NCBI GenBank assembly: GCA_946807835.1
Contig: OX327686.1
Coordinates: 12,896,001 to 12,960,000, forward strand
Origin: Ailanthus altissimus
Taxonomy: Eukaryota > Streptophyta > Magnoliopsida > Sapindales > Simaroubaceae
Length of the DNA: 64,000 nucleotides
Reading direction: 5' to 3'
Shown here: positions 23,201 through 35,246 of the stretch, in pieces
Layout: every line of letters begins with the position of its first letter
How positions within the stretch are numbered: the first letter of the stretch is position 1
Program-made: the position numbers and the translations under genes
Notes under the pieces: model-generated
Databases searched by the model: none
What the model was told of the DNA's origin: nothing
What the model saw: only the letters and a program-made list of their open reading frames with translations

Positions 23201-25211
23201 TACATAGATTTCTATTTCTAGTTAGTAGCTAAGTTCTGAGCAGACTTTGGAGGGCATACCGCCCTGAAGTAGCATGTCCGGTGACATTTAAGGTCATGAG
23301 CCAAGAATTTCCAGAACTAGCCATCCCACACTCAATCCTTTCTGAAATAGGACCTGAATATCTGAAAAAGCTAACCTGATCACCTTCATTCACTAGATAT
23401 GTATGTAGATATGAATACAATATTTGTAAAACACTTTCCAAACAAAACAATACCATGCTCAAAAGGCCAATCATACAAAGAACACCATTTTGGTGTTTAA
23501 TAACATTCTCTAGCCGTCTTACATGATCAGTTCCCTTATTTACACATATTTCTTAAATAGAATAAATTTTTAAAAGGCACATTAATATTAAAACTCCAAG
23601 GACATGTCAATAAAATGTTGAATCAGTATGATTCTTGAGATGAAAATGATCCTTAATTAATACCTCTAGAAATTGGCATATTATATCAGTCAAGCTTCCA
23701 AACAATGTTTATCAGTCTGATTAATTAGATAGCAGAAAGAAATAGAGGAAAAAAAACAAAAAAAACAAAGCCTTGACGAATAAAAATAAGATAGTAATGA
23801 AACTGAACTAAGAGAGATTGACAGACCTGTTATAACAACATCTTTGAGGTTTTGGCCATGGATAAAACTCCCAAACCGAGGGCCAGGATGTTCTCTCCCA
23901 TAACCATATGAGGGCAAAGGAGGCATAAGTGGCCAGTACTTCTCATTCTGTAAAATACTACAAAAGATGAGAGATCCAATACAACCAATATCTTTAGTTA
24001 ACAAAACAAACTATTTAGAATATTCATTGTTAAGACTTCAATTTGAGGAACAAACAGCTATATAATAGATCCAGGTCTAAAGATCTCACAGTGCCCAAAG
24101 GTGCATTCATGTATACAACATACAGTTATTTAATATTATCGACAACAATCGAACTCTCTATGAGTCGAATTACATCAAAGATCCTGTTCTAAAATGGATG
24201 CAATGCACAGGAGACAAATATCATCCACAGTTTGCTGCAACAAACACTTCCAAAGCTATATCAAGTCAGTTTTCAACAAACTATGTCATGCCAATCTAAG
24301 AAGATCTAATACCATCTATCCAGAATCACAAGGAAAGTTGTAGAATCTAGGGTTGAATAAATTGATGGGGGCAAGGAACAGGTCTCCATTTTGTCCTTCC
24401 CTCGGCACAAAATATAGCCGCAATCAGAATCATAATTCCTCATTCTATGCTTATAGCTACCCAAAATAAGAACCCACTGTATTTTCACTCAAAATACTTC
24501 CCAAAAAAAAAACATGCCCAGGAAGGAAGATTACATACCTTAACCAAACCAATATATTCATAGTGGATATCCTCAGGCTACACTAAATATCCTTGCTTCT
24601 TAAGTACCTACTCACGCATTGCCACAGCAATCTTTCTATAAATTACTAAAATTCCAACAAACCTCGATCTCGTCACTATTTCAAAATTTTAAATGTAATG
24701 GTGTAATGCTGATCGTTACCAGTAAAAAATCTTAATCAAGTGTTGCCAATCAGAGAAAGAAAGCACGGACCTCAATAGCAAGAATCTCAGCATCCTCAGC
24801 GAGAAATAAAGTCATATAACTAGTTAAATTAAACGGCGCCGTAAGCCACCTACCGGGCGGCACATTAAGCTGTCCACCGCCTTTCTTTCCGAGCTTTGAA
24901 ATCGCATAAACCGCTCTCTCAAACGCCTCCGTATTAAGAGTAACGCCGTCGCCAACTCCACCAAAATCCGTCAAATTAAATGCCACAGGCCGCAATCTCG
25001 GGATCGGCAGCGAAACCGTGCCCCATTTGAAAAACGAAAAGCCTCCGACGATGGCGTGGCGCTGCCAGAGGAAGACGGAGGCGAAGGCGGCCATCCAGAG
25101 AACGGTGAAGAGAGTCTTGTGAGAAGAGAGGACCGCGGGAACCAAACGCCGCAGGTCGAGGCGGTTTTGGTGGAAGTGAAACCGGCCCAAGGATGATGAA
25201 GTCTCGACCAT
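20228..25211 (-). CDS. GH28 polygalacturonase-like protein, membrane-anchored (five exons)
   Basis: Exons on the minus strand are 24771-25211, 23827-23947, 22699-22947, 21170-21323 and 20228-20753. They join in frame at GT-AG sites to 496 residues ending DIDYNF. A hydrophobic stretch at about 33-49 follows a basic N-terminus and looks like a type II signal anchor or uncleaved signal. The parallel beta-helix region starts near residue 78 (FNLTDFGGVGDG). GH28 motifs are NTDGIDP (264-270), GDDAIAIKSG (286-295) and RIKT (353-356). The usual GHG histidine motif is replaced by SAGVSIGSEMSGG (322-334), as I recall for a plant polygalacturonase-like clade. Pectin hydrolysis in the wall is therefore plausible but unproven. 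The intron between exons 3 and 4 carries a MITE. It is divergently arranged with LHCA6. Confidence 0.92.
21370..22181. mobile_element. hAT-like MITE in the GH28 gene intron
   Basis: The left end TCTGTTTGGTTGG is inverted at the right end as CCAACCAAACAGA. Flanking 8-mers AAAATGAA (21362-21369) and AAAAACAA (22182-22189) match at six of eight positions, fitting an old 8-bp hAT-type duplication. The interior is A/T-rich and non-coding, with AAAGCTCT-type subterminal repeats on both sides. It sits wholly in the intron 21324-22698. Superfamily assignment rests only on the ends and duplication length. Confidence 0.65.
22041..22166. repeat. 63-bp tandem duplication at the MITE right end
   Basis: Two adjoining units, 22041-22103 and 22104-22166, are identical except for the last base. 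Each starts CAACCAAACTATC, so the unit begins with part of the terminal inverted repeat. This suggests duplication of a terminal segment. Confidence 0.9.
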
Positions 25212-25280
25212 TGTTGGTTGCTTGATTTAGGGTTGGTTAGTTCTCTTGAATCATGAAATTGAGTTTGTTCTTTTTGGAAG

Positions 25281-25302
25281 TGTTAGTGTTAGTGTTAGTG
25301 TT
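25281..25302. repeat. GTGTTA hexanucleotide microsatellite
   Basis: About four units of GTGTTA (written TGTTAG in phase) some 70-90 bases upstream of the GH28-gene ATG, probably within its leader. Confidence 0.85.
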
Positions 25303-26380
25303 TTGGGGGAGATGGTGAGATGAGATCTAATGTAATGTAGATGATATTGATCGGATTGGGTGAGATGTTAGACATCAGAGTCAGTTAGCCGGGTCTATTT
25401 GCTTTTTGAGTACATTTCAAGGAAAGACTGTTTCTCCATAGTCATTGAGGAAGGTGATTCTGGTACTGTTCTTAATTCACCGTATGTTTCATCGGACGCA
25501 CTGTGAAACTCTTCTAAAATTAAGACACTGCATCCCTATTGCTATTGAGCTGTAATGTAAACTTAGTATTACTTAAATCTTTTTGTGTCATTACCATGTA
25601 CTATTAGTCATAAACTTATCCTAATCACATTACTTTAAATCTTAAATTGGTTCGCTTGTAATTTACAATATATCGACTTTAACAACCGAACTACATTAAA
25701 ATTTATTAAAAGAAAAAAAGAGAACGAATACGTATTGAAGATAATTTAAGTTTTTAAATTAAGATATAAAAAGATACGGTTGTACTGAAAAGGAAGCAAC
25801 AGATACGATAATTTGTTAATACTTAACGGTTGCACCTACCATGATAATTTTTTTTATGACATTAATTATTAAGAAAAGACCTTAGTACTTAATACAATAT
25901 TGCTGTGTTTGGTAATTGGTACATGAGTTGGATATTTTATAATGAAAGGGAAATTAAGGGTTTTTTTTTTTTTTTTTTTTAAGAAAAAAAGATGGCCAAG
26001 GCAGAGGTCAAAGTCATTGTCATGGCGCAGTGAATGACGTAGGAGGGCATAGAGAAGTATGGAGTCGGTGAACAAGTAAAAAGTTGCAATCACAGTGGAA
26101 TTAGACAATTTTTTTTTTTGAACTTCAGTGGAATTAGACAATTAATCGCTGGAAATATTTTTTTATAAAAAAAAAGCAGATGAGATGAGATGAGAATTGA
26201 GAATTGAGAATTTGAGAGCCATGCCCACCAAACCTTAAATTTATACAACGCTACAAACAAAATAAATTAAATTCGGTTTAAAGTGCTAAATATCACTACT
26301 CTTTTAGCCCGACTTCATATTTTGGGCTCCAAGCCCAACCCTTTAACCTTTAGAAAGTACACGTTCTTCTCCCAGCCTTT

Positions 26381-26388
26381 ACACGTGT
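26381..26388. promoter_or_regulatory. G-box upstream of LHCA6
   Basis: ACACGTGT, a perfect palindrome of the bZIP/bHLH-bound G-box, lies about 75 bp upstream of the TATA-like element. G-boxes are common in promoters of light-harvesting genes; binding here is inferred. Confidence 0.55.
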
Positions 26389-26457
26389 TAAGTTAACATC
26401 GGATGATGTCTTCCTCTTCTCTTCCTAGTCATGCGGTTTATCACGAGTCATATATGC

Positions 26458-26465
26458 TTTATATA
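26458..26465 (+). promoter_or_regulatory. TATA-like box of LHCA6
   Basis: TTTATATA followed by CACGAAC. Its distance to the ATG at 26558 allows a leader of roughly 65 bases. Confidence 0.55.
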
Positions 26466-26557
26466 CACGAACACCAGTAGATAAGCATAGGCCTTTCACT
26501 GAAGCTCGTAACAGAGAATTGCTGGAGCTCAGCAAAGCTTTGCCGTTAGCCAACTCC

Positions 26558-29500
26558 ATGGCCCTACCCATTGCTTCTACCGCACTTTCAAGCCTCCCAA
26601 TAAGGTCATATCAACTCTGTTTCTTAGCCATCTTCTTTCTGCAAACTTGTTATTTTTACTCTTTGTATCTAATTTAATTCATTGCAATATAATTCTTTGA
26701 AAATGTATATCTTTGGCTATTAGTAATATATATAATTTTGTCGATGAACAGGGACATACCTCAAAAATCTTTTTCAGGGAAAATTCCAACAAGCTTGGGG
26801 GGAAGAACTCTTGTGATTATAAATGCAACAAAAGGGGTGTCAAGTGTATGTGAGCCACTTCCTCCTGATAGACCATTGTGGTTCCCTGGCAGTACTCCAC
26901 CGCCCTGGCTCGATGGCAGGTTCCATTTTTTCGTTTCTTTTGTCAATTTCTCCTGCATTCTATTTGTTCACGAGAAAAGAATTCTAGCCACTTAATTTGA
27001 AAATATAAGTACTAGAAACCATAATCCAATACATGCGAATGTGTTAGAATTGTAGTCATTTGATTTCTGCATCACATGCATTTCTTCCATGGTTATTGAT
27101 GACCAAAACTTGCTATTACGCATTTGAATAATTTGCATCATGGAATGTGCAATGCAAGTCATATAATATGCTTGAAAGCATTATTATTCTGATTTTCCGT
27201 CAATTTGTTTGATCTATGGTTGCTGATTGGCACGAAATTAGCGTAAGTATCTTGGCATGCTGGAAACATGACTTCTATATTTGTTTTGAACAGCCTTCCT
27301 GGAGATTATGGCTTCGATCCTCTTGGATTAGGTACGAATTAAATTAATATATTGAATAACTATCTTTCTGGAGGAGTCCGCGGAACTTTTGGTTAAACTT
27401 ATGATCAAAATTTTATGCACGCTACATTTAAATCATTTAACTCTTTTTAGTTAACAAGTTGTTCATCGGATGGTTAATTGGCTACAAAACTTGTATAATA
27501 GAATTTTTAATGAAGAGTTGGTTCTGTCATCTGGGTATATGGGAAGAGAAAGCTCGATTGTATTGGTTGGAAAAAAAATTTATTTTATAAAGTAAGCATA
27601 ATAAATATTACATCGTCTTGTTTATAATTAAATATATAAGAATTAGAGATTATCTTAATTTTTTTTTATTAATTATATTTATAAAAAGAAAAGATTATTT
27701 TAATTTTTTTTTACTTTGATCAACCTTAATTGAATGGTTACAATTTTCTTTACTATCTTCAATCTTTAAATTTACACGTGTAAAAACATAAATCTTTTTT
27801 CAAACTCACGCATATCTAAATTACATGAGTTACTTCATAAGAATACAGAAAAGAATTATTCTTATGATGTGTAGTGTTGTATTTTACTACTCTTTACTTA
27901 CTCTATAGATAGGAATCTCTTTAAGATATTTAGAGTTTAATTAGGATTAGGAGTTTAGAATTTAATTAGGATTTGAGCTATTAGATAAGCTGTAAAACTC
28001 TAAGCTTTTTAATTCTAATTTAAGAAGCACAGTCCTAGTCATCTCATAACATACCAAATCTTCTAAATTAACTCCAGACTATTTTCTAAAAGTCAAATGT
28101 ATCACTCTAGTAACTTATATTAATAAATAAAAGAATTAAAACCATTTTAAATTAAATTAGGCTTAACTTTTAATAATAACCATTTAATTGACCCTCTAAT
28201 TGAAGCCTAAGTTAGATTATAGAAAAAATATTTTGTCTTTAATTACTTATTTATTCCTAAGTCGTTAAATGCTATAATGATCATTTTTTAAATGTTTATA
28301 TATGTAAATAAATATTATTATTCTATAAATAATTCATTGAATAAATTGTGGTCACAGATTCAAATGATCAAGTATTATAAGCAATTTATGAGGACATTAT
28401 TTACTAGATTCTTACAAATATTTGTTCTTACAACTAATGAAATTATTTTTTTTATAAGCTATCGAGGTTTTAATCATTTATATAGATATCACTTTATAAT
28501 AATTCAAAAGATACAAGTATTAGTGTATTAAAGGGTGCATGTATGTGATTGTGTATATGTTGAAAATTTTAAAATGCATGTTCAAAATACATGGCGCAAC
28601 TAAATAAAAACAAAAATAATCAATATATACACACTACAACTGAATCAAAATAGTACAAAAATCGAATACATACATTTGTAGATGATTTGGTGAAGATTGT
28701 TGAACTTAGAAGCTATTCGAGCTCACAATGAAGTCATTTCTTTAACAATTCTAAACTTTAACTTTTGGTAGGATAAGAGTAACTAAAATGGTAGCTTTTG
28801 ATCAATATTTCGTGCAGGAATCAAATTATGTTCAACACTTGAACTAGTTTATGCATTAAATGCTTAAAAATTGTGTTTAGGGACTAAAATGCAACTTTCT
28901 CAAAGTTTTCTTTTTTTTTTTTCAAATGCTTTACACGAATTTTTGATTCAACAACTGAATTCCCTTTCAAATGAAACTGTTTTTATTTGTTTTAATTGCC
29001 TAACACTTCTAAGTATACATATGTGGGCATGTTTAACGTGCAAACTAATGCATGAGTGACAAATGTCACTTATGTTGTTCATGCAAACACTTTGCATGGA
29101 TGACATTTGTCACATAAAACTCTATACATGCTGCCATTTGTCACTCAAATGGTCATGCATGGATGCCATGTGTGTAATTTGTTTTTTTATGCAATAGGGA
29201 CCTATTTGTAACATTTGTAAACTATGGTTCCCATTTTCCAAATAGGTTATAAAATGTATCTTACTTTTTAAAACCTTCTCGGATCGATCCGTACGATCAG
29301 TACTGCTACCTTAATACTGAACGAGTACACTTTATATTGTAAAACTCTGTAGGTTTACACTCGTTTTTTTTTATAGAACTCTTCTGCAAGTCTATAAATG
29401 ATGCCCCACATACAAGTTATAAATATTACAGAACGATGCGTTAAACCACACAACTTAAGATTAACCATATCTGAATAATTCTTTTGTCACCTATATCTTT

Positions 29501-32500
29501 GGAAGAGCAGATATATAGATCATCACCGTCAAATCTTTAAATGCTTGACCGTGAACTTATCTCCAGATATGTATTTCCATAAATAATATCCGCAAACTCC
29601 TTTACAATATTGTTTAACCCTATAGAAAACTCTTTTTCTCAGTTTTATGCTTGTGAACACAAGACTTCCTGAAATACAATCTTGGAGCATCAAGATATAC
29701 AACTCACCCATATGAGCTGACAGATCCCATATCTACTCACATCGGATTCCATGAACATCAGACCATACCCAGTGACACCTAGCGGTCAGATTATGAAAGG
29801 TCTCTGACATGCGTAGATCCAACGTATAGTGGATCACTCATAAGTCAATCGTGGCACTCAGGTCAAAGGATCACAAATACTACTCAATTCTAGAAGGCTC
29901 TCCATTGATGACTTTATAAGATGTTTATTGTAGGTCTTCGTGAGTCTGTTCAGTATCCAGTCGTTACTGAATACCTACATGCCTATACAGACTTTCGCTA
30001 AGTCCATGGTCTATTAAGATTAACCATCTAAATAATTCAAATATATACATACACCGATCTAGAAGGAATATCGATCGACCCGTGTCGACAACCATGGATT
30101 AGGAACGATATTTTTTAGAACAATTGCGCAACAATATTTCTTAGCACCATTTACAACTCTTTGCAACCATGTCACTATTATATTATTCTCAAGTCTTTGT
30201 CTCTATTTAAGATAAGATTCTAACTCTTTAGAATTGCTAAATTTAGCATTGACCTAAACTCTTTTAGATTAGATCTAAACTCCTTTAAATCTATAATGTT
30301 TGAAAAGGTTATAATCTTCTTACCATATAATTATCTATTGATGATTATTATTAAAATGTTTACTATATAATGAAATGGCACGTAAGCACCGTCTCCAACA
30401 ACAACGTATACATGTAAGTTAATTACTTACTCAGGATTAAGGTCAATCAAGTTTATTAAAATTTTTTATAAATTAAGATCAATAATATTTAGTTAAATTA
30501 ATCTAAATTCACAATAGTCCTGTTCAATATAATATGTATACTAAATTTTTTACTCGAAATCTTTATTTCAATGATCAAAGTAAATAATCTATTATAAGAA
30601 GTCGAAAAATTACAACTTACATATGAAATGTTATTTTTGTTAATGATTGTGAATAAGATTTAATTTATAAAAAACTTGTTATTTATACATTCTGTATTAT
30701 CATTATATGTCTAATACATAAATCATATACTTTATAAATATAAATTCATTAATATATGTTCAATTATATATAGGAATAAACTTTATTAATCAAATAAAAT
30801 ATTATTACACATATTTTAATGACACAAAATAATATTATATGTCACGCCCCAGACCCAAAAGATCTGACACACGACATCACTTACATTCATTCAATAATAC
30901 TTAAACATTCATTTTAATTTCTTTCAGAATTATAGTAATTGAATTATGACTAGGACAATTAGTAAACCGGAGATACGCAGAGTTTTCTCAGAGATTAACA
31001 CTCTACTATGTCACCAGTAGCAACTTTATTACCGGAAGCCCAGAATATATTCATTGCAAATTCTTACTTAAAATCAATCCATTACTACACTTGGTGAAAC
31101 TTAAACTAAATCCAACCACACACAATAAAATAATACATAAGTATTTATTCACTAGGGACAAATCAAATATCTTATCCCACGTGTCCCCAAATGAAACACT
31201 TAGCAACCTAACAACTTAGGGAACCCAAGGAACAGCAGAAGCCTTGCCAAATCCGCTAAGCACACATGTACCTTATTTACCTGAAATCACCATAAACTAT
31301 AATGAGTATAAAACTCAGTAAGCATACTAGTTTTTCATATATCAAATACAAATACATATATGTACACAATGCATATGTATGATATGCTGTGATCAATCAA
31401 AATCATAATCTTATCAAATCACATATCATGTAAGCGCTTACACATTCTTTCAAAACACATAATAGGAATACCATCACTCAACTACTACTTAGTAGGACTT
31501 ACATATCACATATCACATAATGAGCCAAATGTCACTCGTAGGTGACATACCGTATGAGAGGAATAGTACAAGTGAGGTCTTGAATAACACATATATAATG
31601 CTTATGCCCGAAGGTAAAAGCCAAACCCTCACCCTGATCATCGGTGAGTCCTCTCACATGCACCAATACGCCACCACACGAATGTGATGACTCACTCTTC
31701 CTTTAGGTACCAATAGGATCCTCCCTACATACGGAACACATAACATATACCAATCCCAAAGGAAAGGCCACACATAAAGGCTCCACAAATCACATAAAAT
31801 GCCTACTAAGTTAACAGTGAGTTCAAGTACCCTCAAAATACAAAATATTTCTCATAGATATATTACACTTCAAAAGCTTTCTTTATTAAACACATCTTAT
31901 TTTGAAAGCTCACTTACAAAAACACATGTATGTCCATGCTCAATGTCAATGCTCACATTCAGAAACATATATTCACATTTCATATTAAAATATACTTTGA
32001 CATAACATAAACATATTCTTAACCCCATTTGCAAAATCATACAAAACAATTACTATGTTTATTGTGATTTCAGTAAAAAGTCTAGTATACTTACCTCTTA
32101 GCACTTACAGCTACAAGGCTTAAATCTCCTTAACCTATCAATGGAGATCAATCCTTTCATAAGCCTCACAATTCACACAAATACTTAAATAGCTTACAAA
32201 ATTATACACAATGCATTTAACACATCAAATTGGTCTAAATACTTGATTTCTCAAAACTTGTCATTCTGACCACTTACACTTAACAAAATTTTCTAATACA
32301 TCAAATGATGTCCAATTACTCCAAAATCAGAATGTATTAATCTTGACTCATATATCCTTCCTATATATGAATATTATATCAAAATTCCTACACAATCCAT
32401 TTCATATACATCATCGAATCCAAACTACCAACCTGACAGGATCAAGATACTTACTGAACAATATTCAATCTCCTAATTTTATAAAATCATATACTAACTA

Positions 32501-34415
32501 AAAAATTGTAAAACTACCACAAAAATACTCTTGACACATATAACAATTCATGATAAATATTTTACTTCAAAATAACTGCCAAAAGTATTTTAAAACTATT
32601 TTATTGTCTAACTTTAAAAACCTGTTAATCAAATACTGCAATGAGCTAATACACTTTAGAAAATCATAACACTTCAACCACATTGATCTAAATTCCCAAT
32701 TCCGAGTATATCACATTAGATATATAAACTTATCATATTATATAAATTCGTAATTTTTAAAGATCATTCAATAGGTCAAAAATTATTTTCCACTGTATCA
32801 TACTGTTTACACAGGAAATTTTTAGAATTTCAGGGTCATTTTGGTAAATTCACTATAAATTCAATTTTCAGAATTTTCAATCGATTCAAAGTCTCAGATG
32901 ATCCTTAAGATGTCTAATTTCATCTACTCAAAATTCAAAGCCAGAATCGAATCACAAAAATTTATAAAATTCCTAGATCAAGAGGTTATCCAGCAGCAAT
33001 TCCATAATTCATCATGATTTATCAAACTATCTTATAGATCATCATCAATTCTCATATGATCTTACGAAATACACAACAAATCCTCAATTATACATATTTT
33101 CAGAAATCAAAACTTAAAGGAATTAACTTAATTAATACCAATAAATTGAGAAATACGTATGATATACCTCTTAAAATTCAAAATTCCAATTTCTTCTTCT
33201 TCTCCTCTTTCTCTCTCCTCTATTTCTCTCTTCTCTCTCTTAAAATGGGTAGCTCGACCTAAAAATGGTAAATTAGGGTTTAAAAGTGTATTTTTATACT
33301 AAGAGGCTAATTTTTGGTATTTACGAATTTGCCCCCAAAACTTTCGAAGTATAACAATTTGGTCCCTAAAATAAATCTAAAGTCATACAAATAAACCCAA
33401 TACTAATCGTATATCCTTAACCTATAAAAATATTACTAATAACAATATATAATTCAAGTATCACCAACATACAAATAAAATACGTATATTTATACATATA
33501 TAAATACTTATTCTTACCGGTTGTAGATACTGGTTACTACATTATATATCTAACAAATTGACTTAAGGATATTGATAATGTAATTAACCTCGTCTTTATT
33601 CCTAGGAAGGGCATTTGATATGTACTTTCGTACATTTGATATGTACTTTCGTATTTTGTTTTCTTTTAGAAATAGCTCTTTCTTCAAGGTGCTGATAATC
33701 ACTCCCTAATATGATTTAAACTCTTTGATATTCAGTGGTATTATGTTAAACATGCATGGCTCATCCCTTCAGATAATCATTTTTTCCAGGTCTGATCCAG
33801 AGTTGCTTAAATGGTTTGCACAAGTTGAGCTAATCCATGCTAGGTGGGCAATGCTGGCCGTGGCAGGAATTCTAATACCAGAATGGCTTGAAAGCCTCGG
33901 CTTCATTGAGAACTTCTCATGGTATGATGCTGGTGCTCGTGAATACTTTGCAGACCCTACAACCTTATTTGTGGTGCAGTTGGCCTTGATGGGATGGGTA
34001 GAAGGTAGAAGATGGGCTGATTTGATTAAACCGGGAAGTGTCGACATTGAACCGGATTTGCCAAACAAGACAAAACCAAAGCCAGATGTTGGTTACCCAG
34101 GTGGGTTATGGTTTGATCCCATGATGTGGGGTAGAGGGTCCCCGGAGCCTGTAATGGTGTTGAGGACTAAAGAGATCAAGAACGGGCGTCTTGCTATGTT
34201 AGCATTTGTTGGCTTCTGCTTCCAAGCCATTTATACAGGGGAAGGCCCCTTTGAGAACTTGGCTGCCCATATTGCAGATCCTGGTCATTGCAACGTATTT
34301 TCGGTAATGTTTACTTCAAATTCACCTAAAAATTATAATTCACATATTATAGAAAGCATTGCATGCTCATCTTATGGAATGCACAATTGTCTTGCAGGCT
34401 TTCACTTCACAATGA
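26558..34415 (+). CDS. LHCA6: LHCA6-type chlorophyll a/b-binding protein, with exon-junction anomaly
   Basis: Exons are 26558-26604, 26752-26919, 27294-27331, 33801-34303 (or from 33790) and 34398-34415. The protein is a photosystem I light-harvesting antenna protein. It has a transit peptide, a DRPLWFPGS motif, a helix-B chlorophyll site [10 protein letters not shown], a helix-A site [10 protein letters not shown], and ends FSAFTSQ. The sequence is closest to Lhca6, an Lhca2-like linker known from the NDH-PSI supercomplex of thylakoids. Exon 3 ends in phase 1. The expected acceptor (33788-33789) then gives a one-base frameshift and an early stop. An AG at 33799-33800 restores frame but drops four residues (GSDP) of a normally conserved stretch, giving 257 residues. 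Intron 3 (about 6.46 kb) is almost all repeats. The gene may be functional with the shifted acceptor or a recent pseudogene. Confidence 0.85.
27745..28517 (-). repeat. R2 repeat copy C, first part (in LHCA6 intron 3)
   Basis: The reverse complement aligns with R2 copy A: TTTGACTTTTAGAAAATAGT corresponds to 3026-3045, and GGAGTTAATTTAGAAGA to the stretch at about 3047-3065. The 3' tail, ending near TTAAAGATTGAAGATA, also matches copy A. It is opposite in orientation to copies A and B and is interrupted at 28518 by S copy 4. The 79-codon frame at 28292 is a chance frame inside the repeat. Confidence 0.75.
28518..30400. mobile_element. S-family LTR-like element copy 4 (1883 bp), nested in R2
   Basis: The right end GTCTCCAACA is canonical for the family. 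The left end is decayed (TATTAGTG rather than TGTTAGGTG). Flanks ACAAG (28513-28517) and ACAAC (30401-30405) match at four of five positions, consistent with an old 5-bp target duplication. It shares the S core at 29290-30010. It entered R2 copy C at a different site and in the opposite relative orientation from copy 1 in R2 copy A. Confidence 0.8.
30401..30834 (-). repeat. R2 repeat copy C, second part
   Basis: The reverse complement continues R2. Its part around 30550-30600 matches the window start and 62228-62300. Its part 30690-30834 matches the left sections of copies B (about 61990-62120) and D (about 61060-61180), and extends R2 beyond what copy A shows. Confidence 0.65.
30840..33541 (-). 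mobile_element. Solo LTR, 2.7 kb, in LHCA6 intron 3
   Basis: The plus strand starts TGTCACGCCCCAGACCC and ends GGTTACTACA. Read on the minus strand it starts TGTAGTAACC and ends GGGGCGTGACA, an end I associate with plant Ty3/gypsy LTRs. A perfect 5-bp target duplication TTATA flanks it (30835-30839 and 33542-33546). There is no internal coding region, PBS or PPT, so it is a solo LTR left by recombination. The pyrimidine-rich stretch at 33190-33240 lies inside it. The gypsy assignment is inferred from termini only. Confidence 0.85.
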
Positions 34416-35246
34416 TGTCGAGGACTGCTATTGAGAAGAATTCCAAACTTGAGCTGCAGAATCTAACCGTGATATCTGTAAAGTGTATTGTAATTATACA
34501 TAACGAGAACCAAGGAAAGCTCTGGAATTTGATTTCATTCTCACAATAAAAAATATATTAAGTATTTTTTTCCAGGATCTATGCATATTCAGGCGAACCT
34601 TAATGGTCTACAAAGGAGGATGTGATCAAATCAGACAACACTCTGCAAGTAAAATGTTCGAGGGAGTCATAGTTTGAAATAGTAACTACTCTCTGTTTCA
34701 GAAACAACAGAAAAATATTCCACCCCGAAACGGAATAAAAGGAAATAGTGGTTGGTCCACCATCAACAACGCAAAACATATCATACAGGATTTGCAAAAG
34801 ATTAATTTTTAGCATTGCCATTTTAGTTATTTAAGAATTGGTTGAGGAGTTAGATTTTTGTCCTTACTAGAATTTAAGATAACACAGGATGTGTTTATTC
34901 CTTAACGTGGGTGCTCATTAACGTAATCCTAGTTATAATTGTCAGGTATCGAGGTAAAGCACATAAAGTGAATTCCGTAAATGAAGGTAAAACTGCCAAC
35001 TAATTAACAGTAAAGGCTCGGTAATGAGGGTGACGAGGTCAACAAGATTGCTTACCTTGTCAATCCTCTTCTCCAATTCTATTCTTAGGATCTCTGGTAA
35101 ATCTGCCAGCTCCATCTCCAAATTCCAAAGCCCAATGACACACCCTAAGCACCGGGAAAAGCAAACAATAATCAGAGACAACCACACGATCTCTCCGAAC
35201 AGCACGACTCATTTCTATCCGGAGCCGTCCCATTTCCGGCCCAGCA
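34416..35246 (+). promoter_or_regulatory. LHCA6 3' region and kinase promoter
   Basis: The proximal part is the likely LHCA6 3' UTR. The distal ~400 bp must contain the promoter and leader of the receptor kinase at 35247. No convincing TATA box or other motif was identified. Frames on the minus strand here are antisense shadows. Confidence 0.45.

Larger units (their letters stand above)
25212..26557. promoter_or_regulatory. Divergent promoter region between the GH28 gene and LHCA6
   Basis: 1346 bp separate the two start codons. On the LHCA6 side there is a perfect G-box (ACACGTGT, 26381-26388) and a TATA-like TTTATATA at 26458-26465, about 95 bp before the ATG. That arrangement suits a light-regulated gene. 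On the GH28 side no TATA box was found. A GTGTTA repeat lies at 25281-25302 and a run of about 20 T lies near 25961-25980. No other gene is supported here; a 90-codon minus-strand frame at 25869 spans the poly-T and is spurious. Confidence 0.6.

Noticed and set aside
23229..23474. 81-codon and 104-codon minus frames within GH28 introns
   Set aside because: They extend from intron sequence or read through a true exon (23827-23947) into introns; not separate genes.
25869..26141. 90-codon minus-strand frame between GH28 and LHCA6
   Set aside because: Runs through a poly-T tract giving a poly-Lys segment; no domain.
33725..33789. Extension of LHCA6 exon 4 upstream in the open frame
   Set aside because: The frame is open by chance into intron sequence; it lacks family similarity and no acceptor with the right phase was found.
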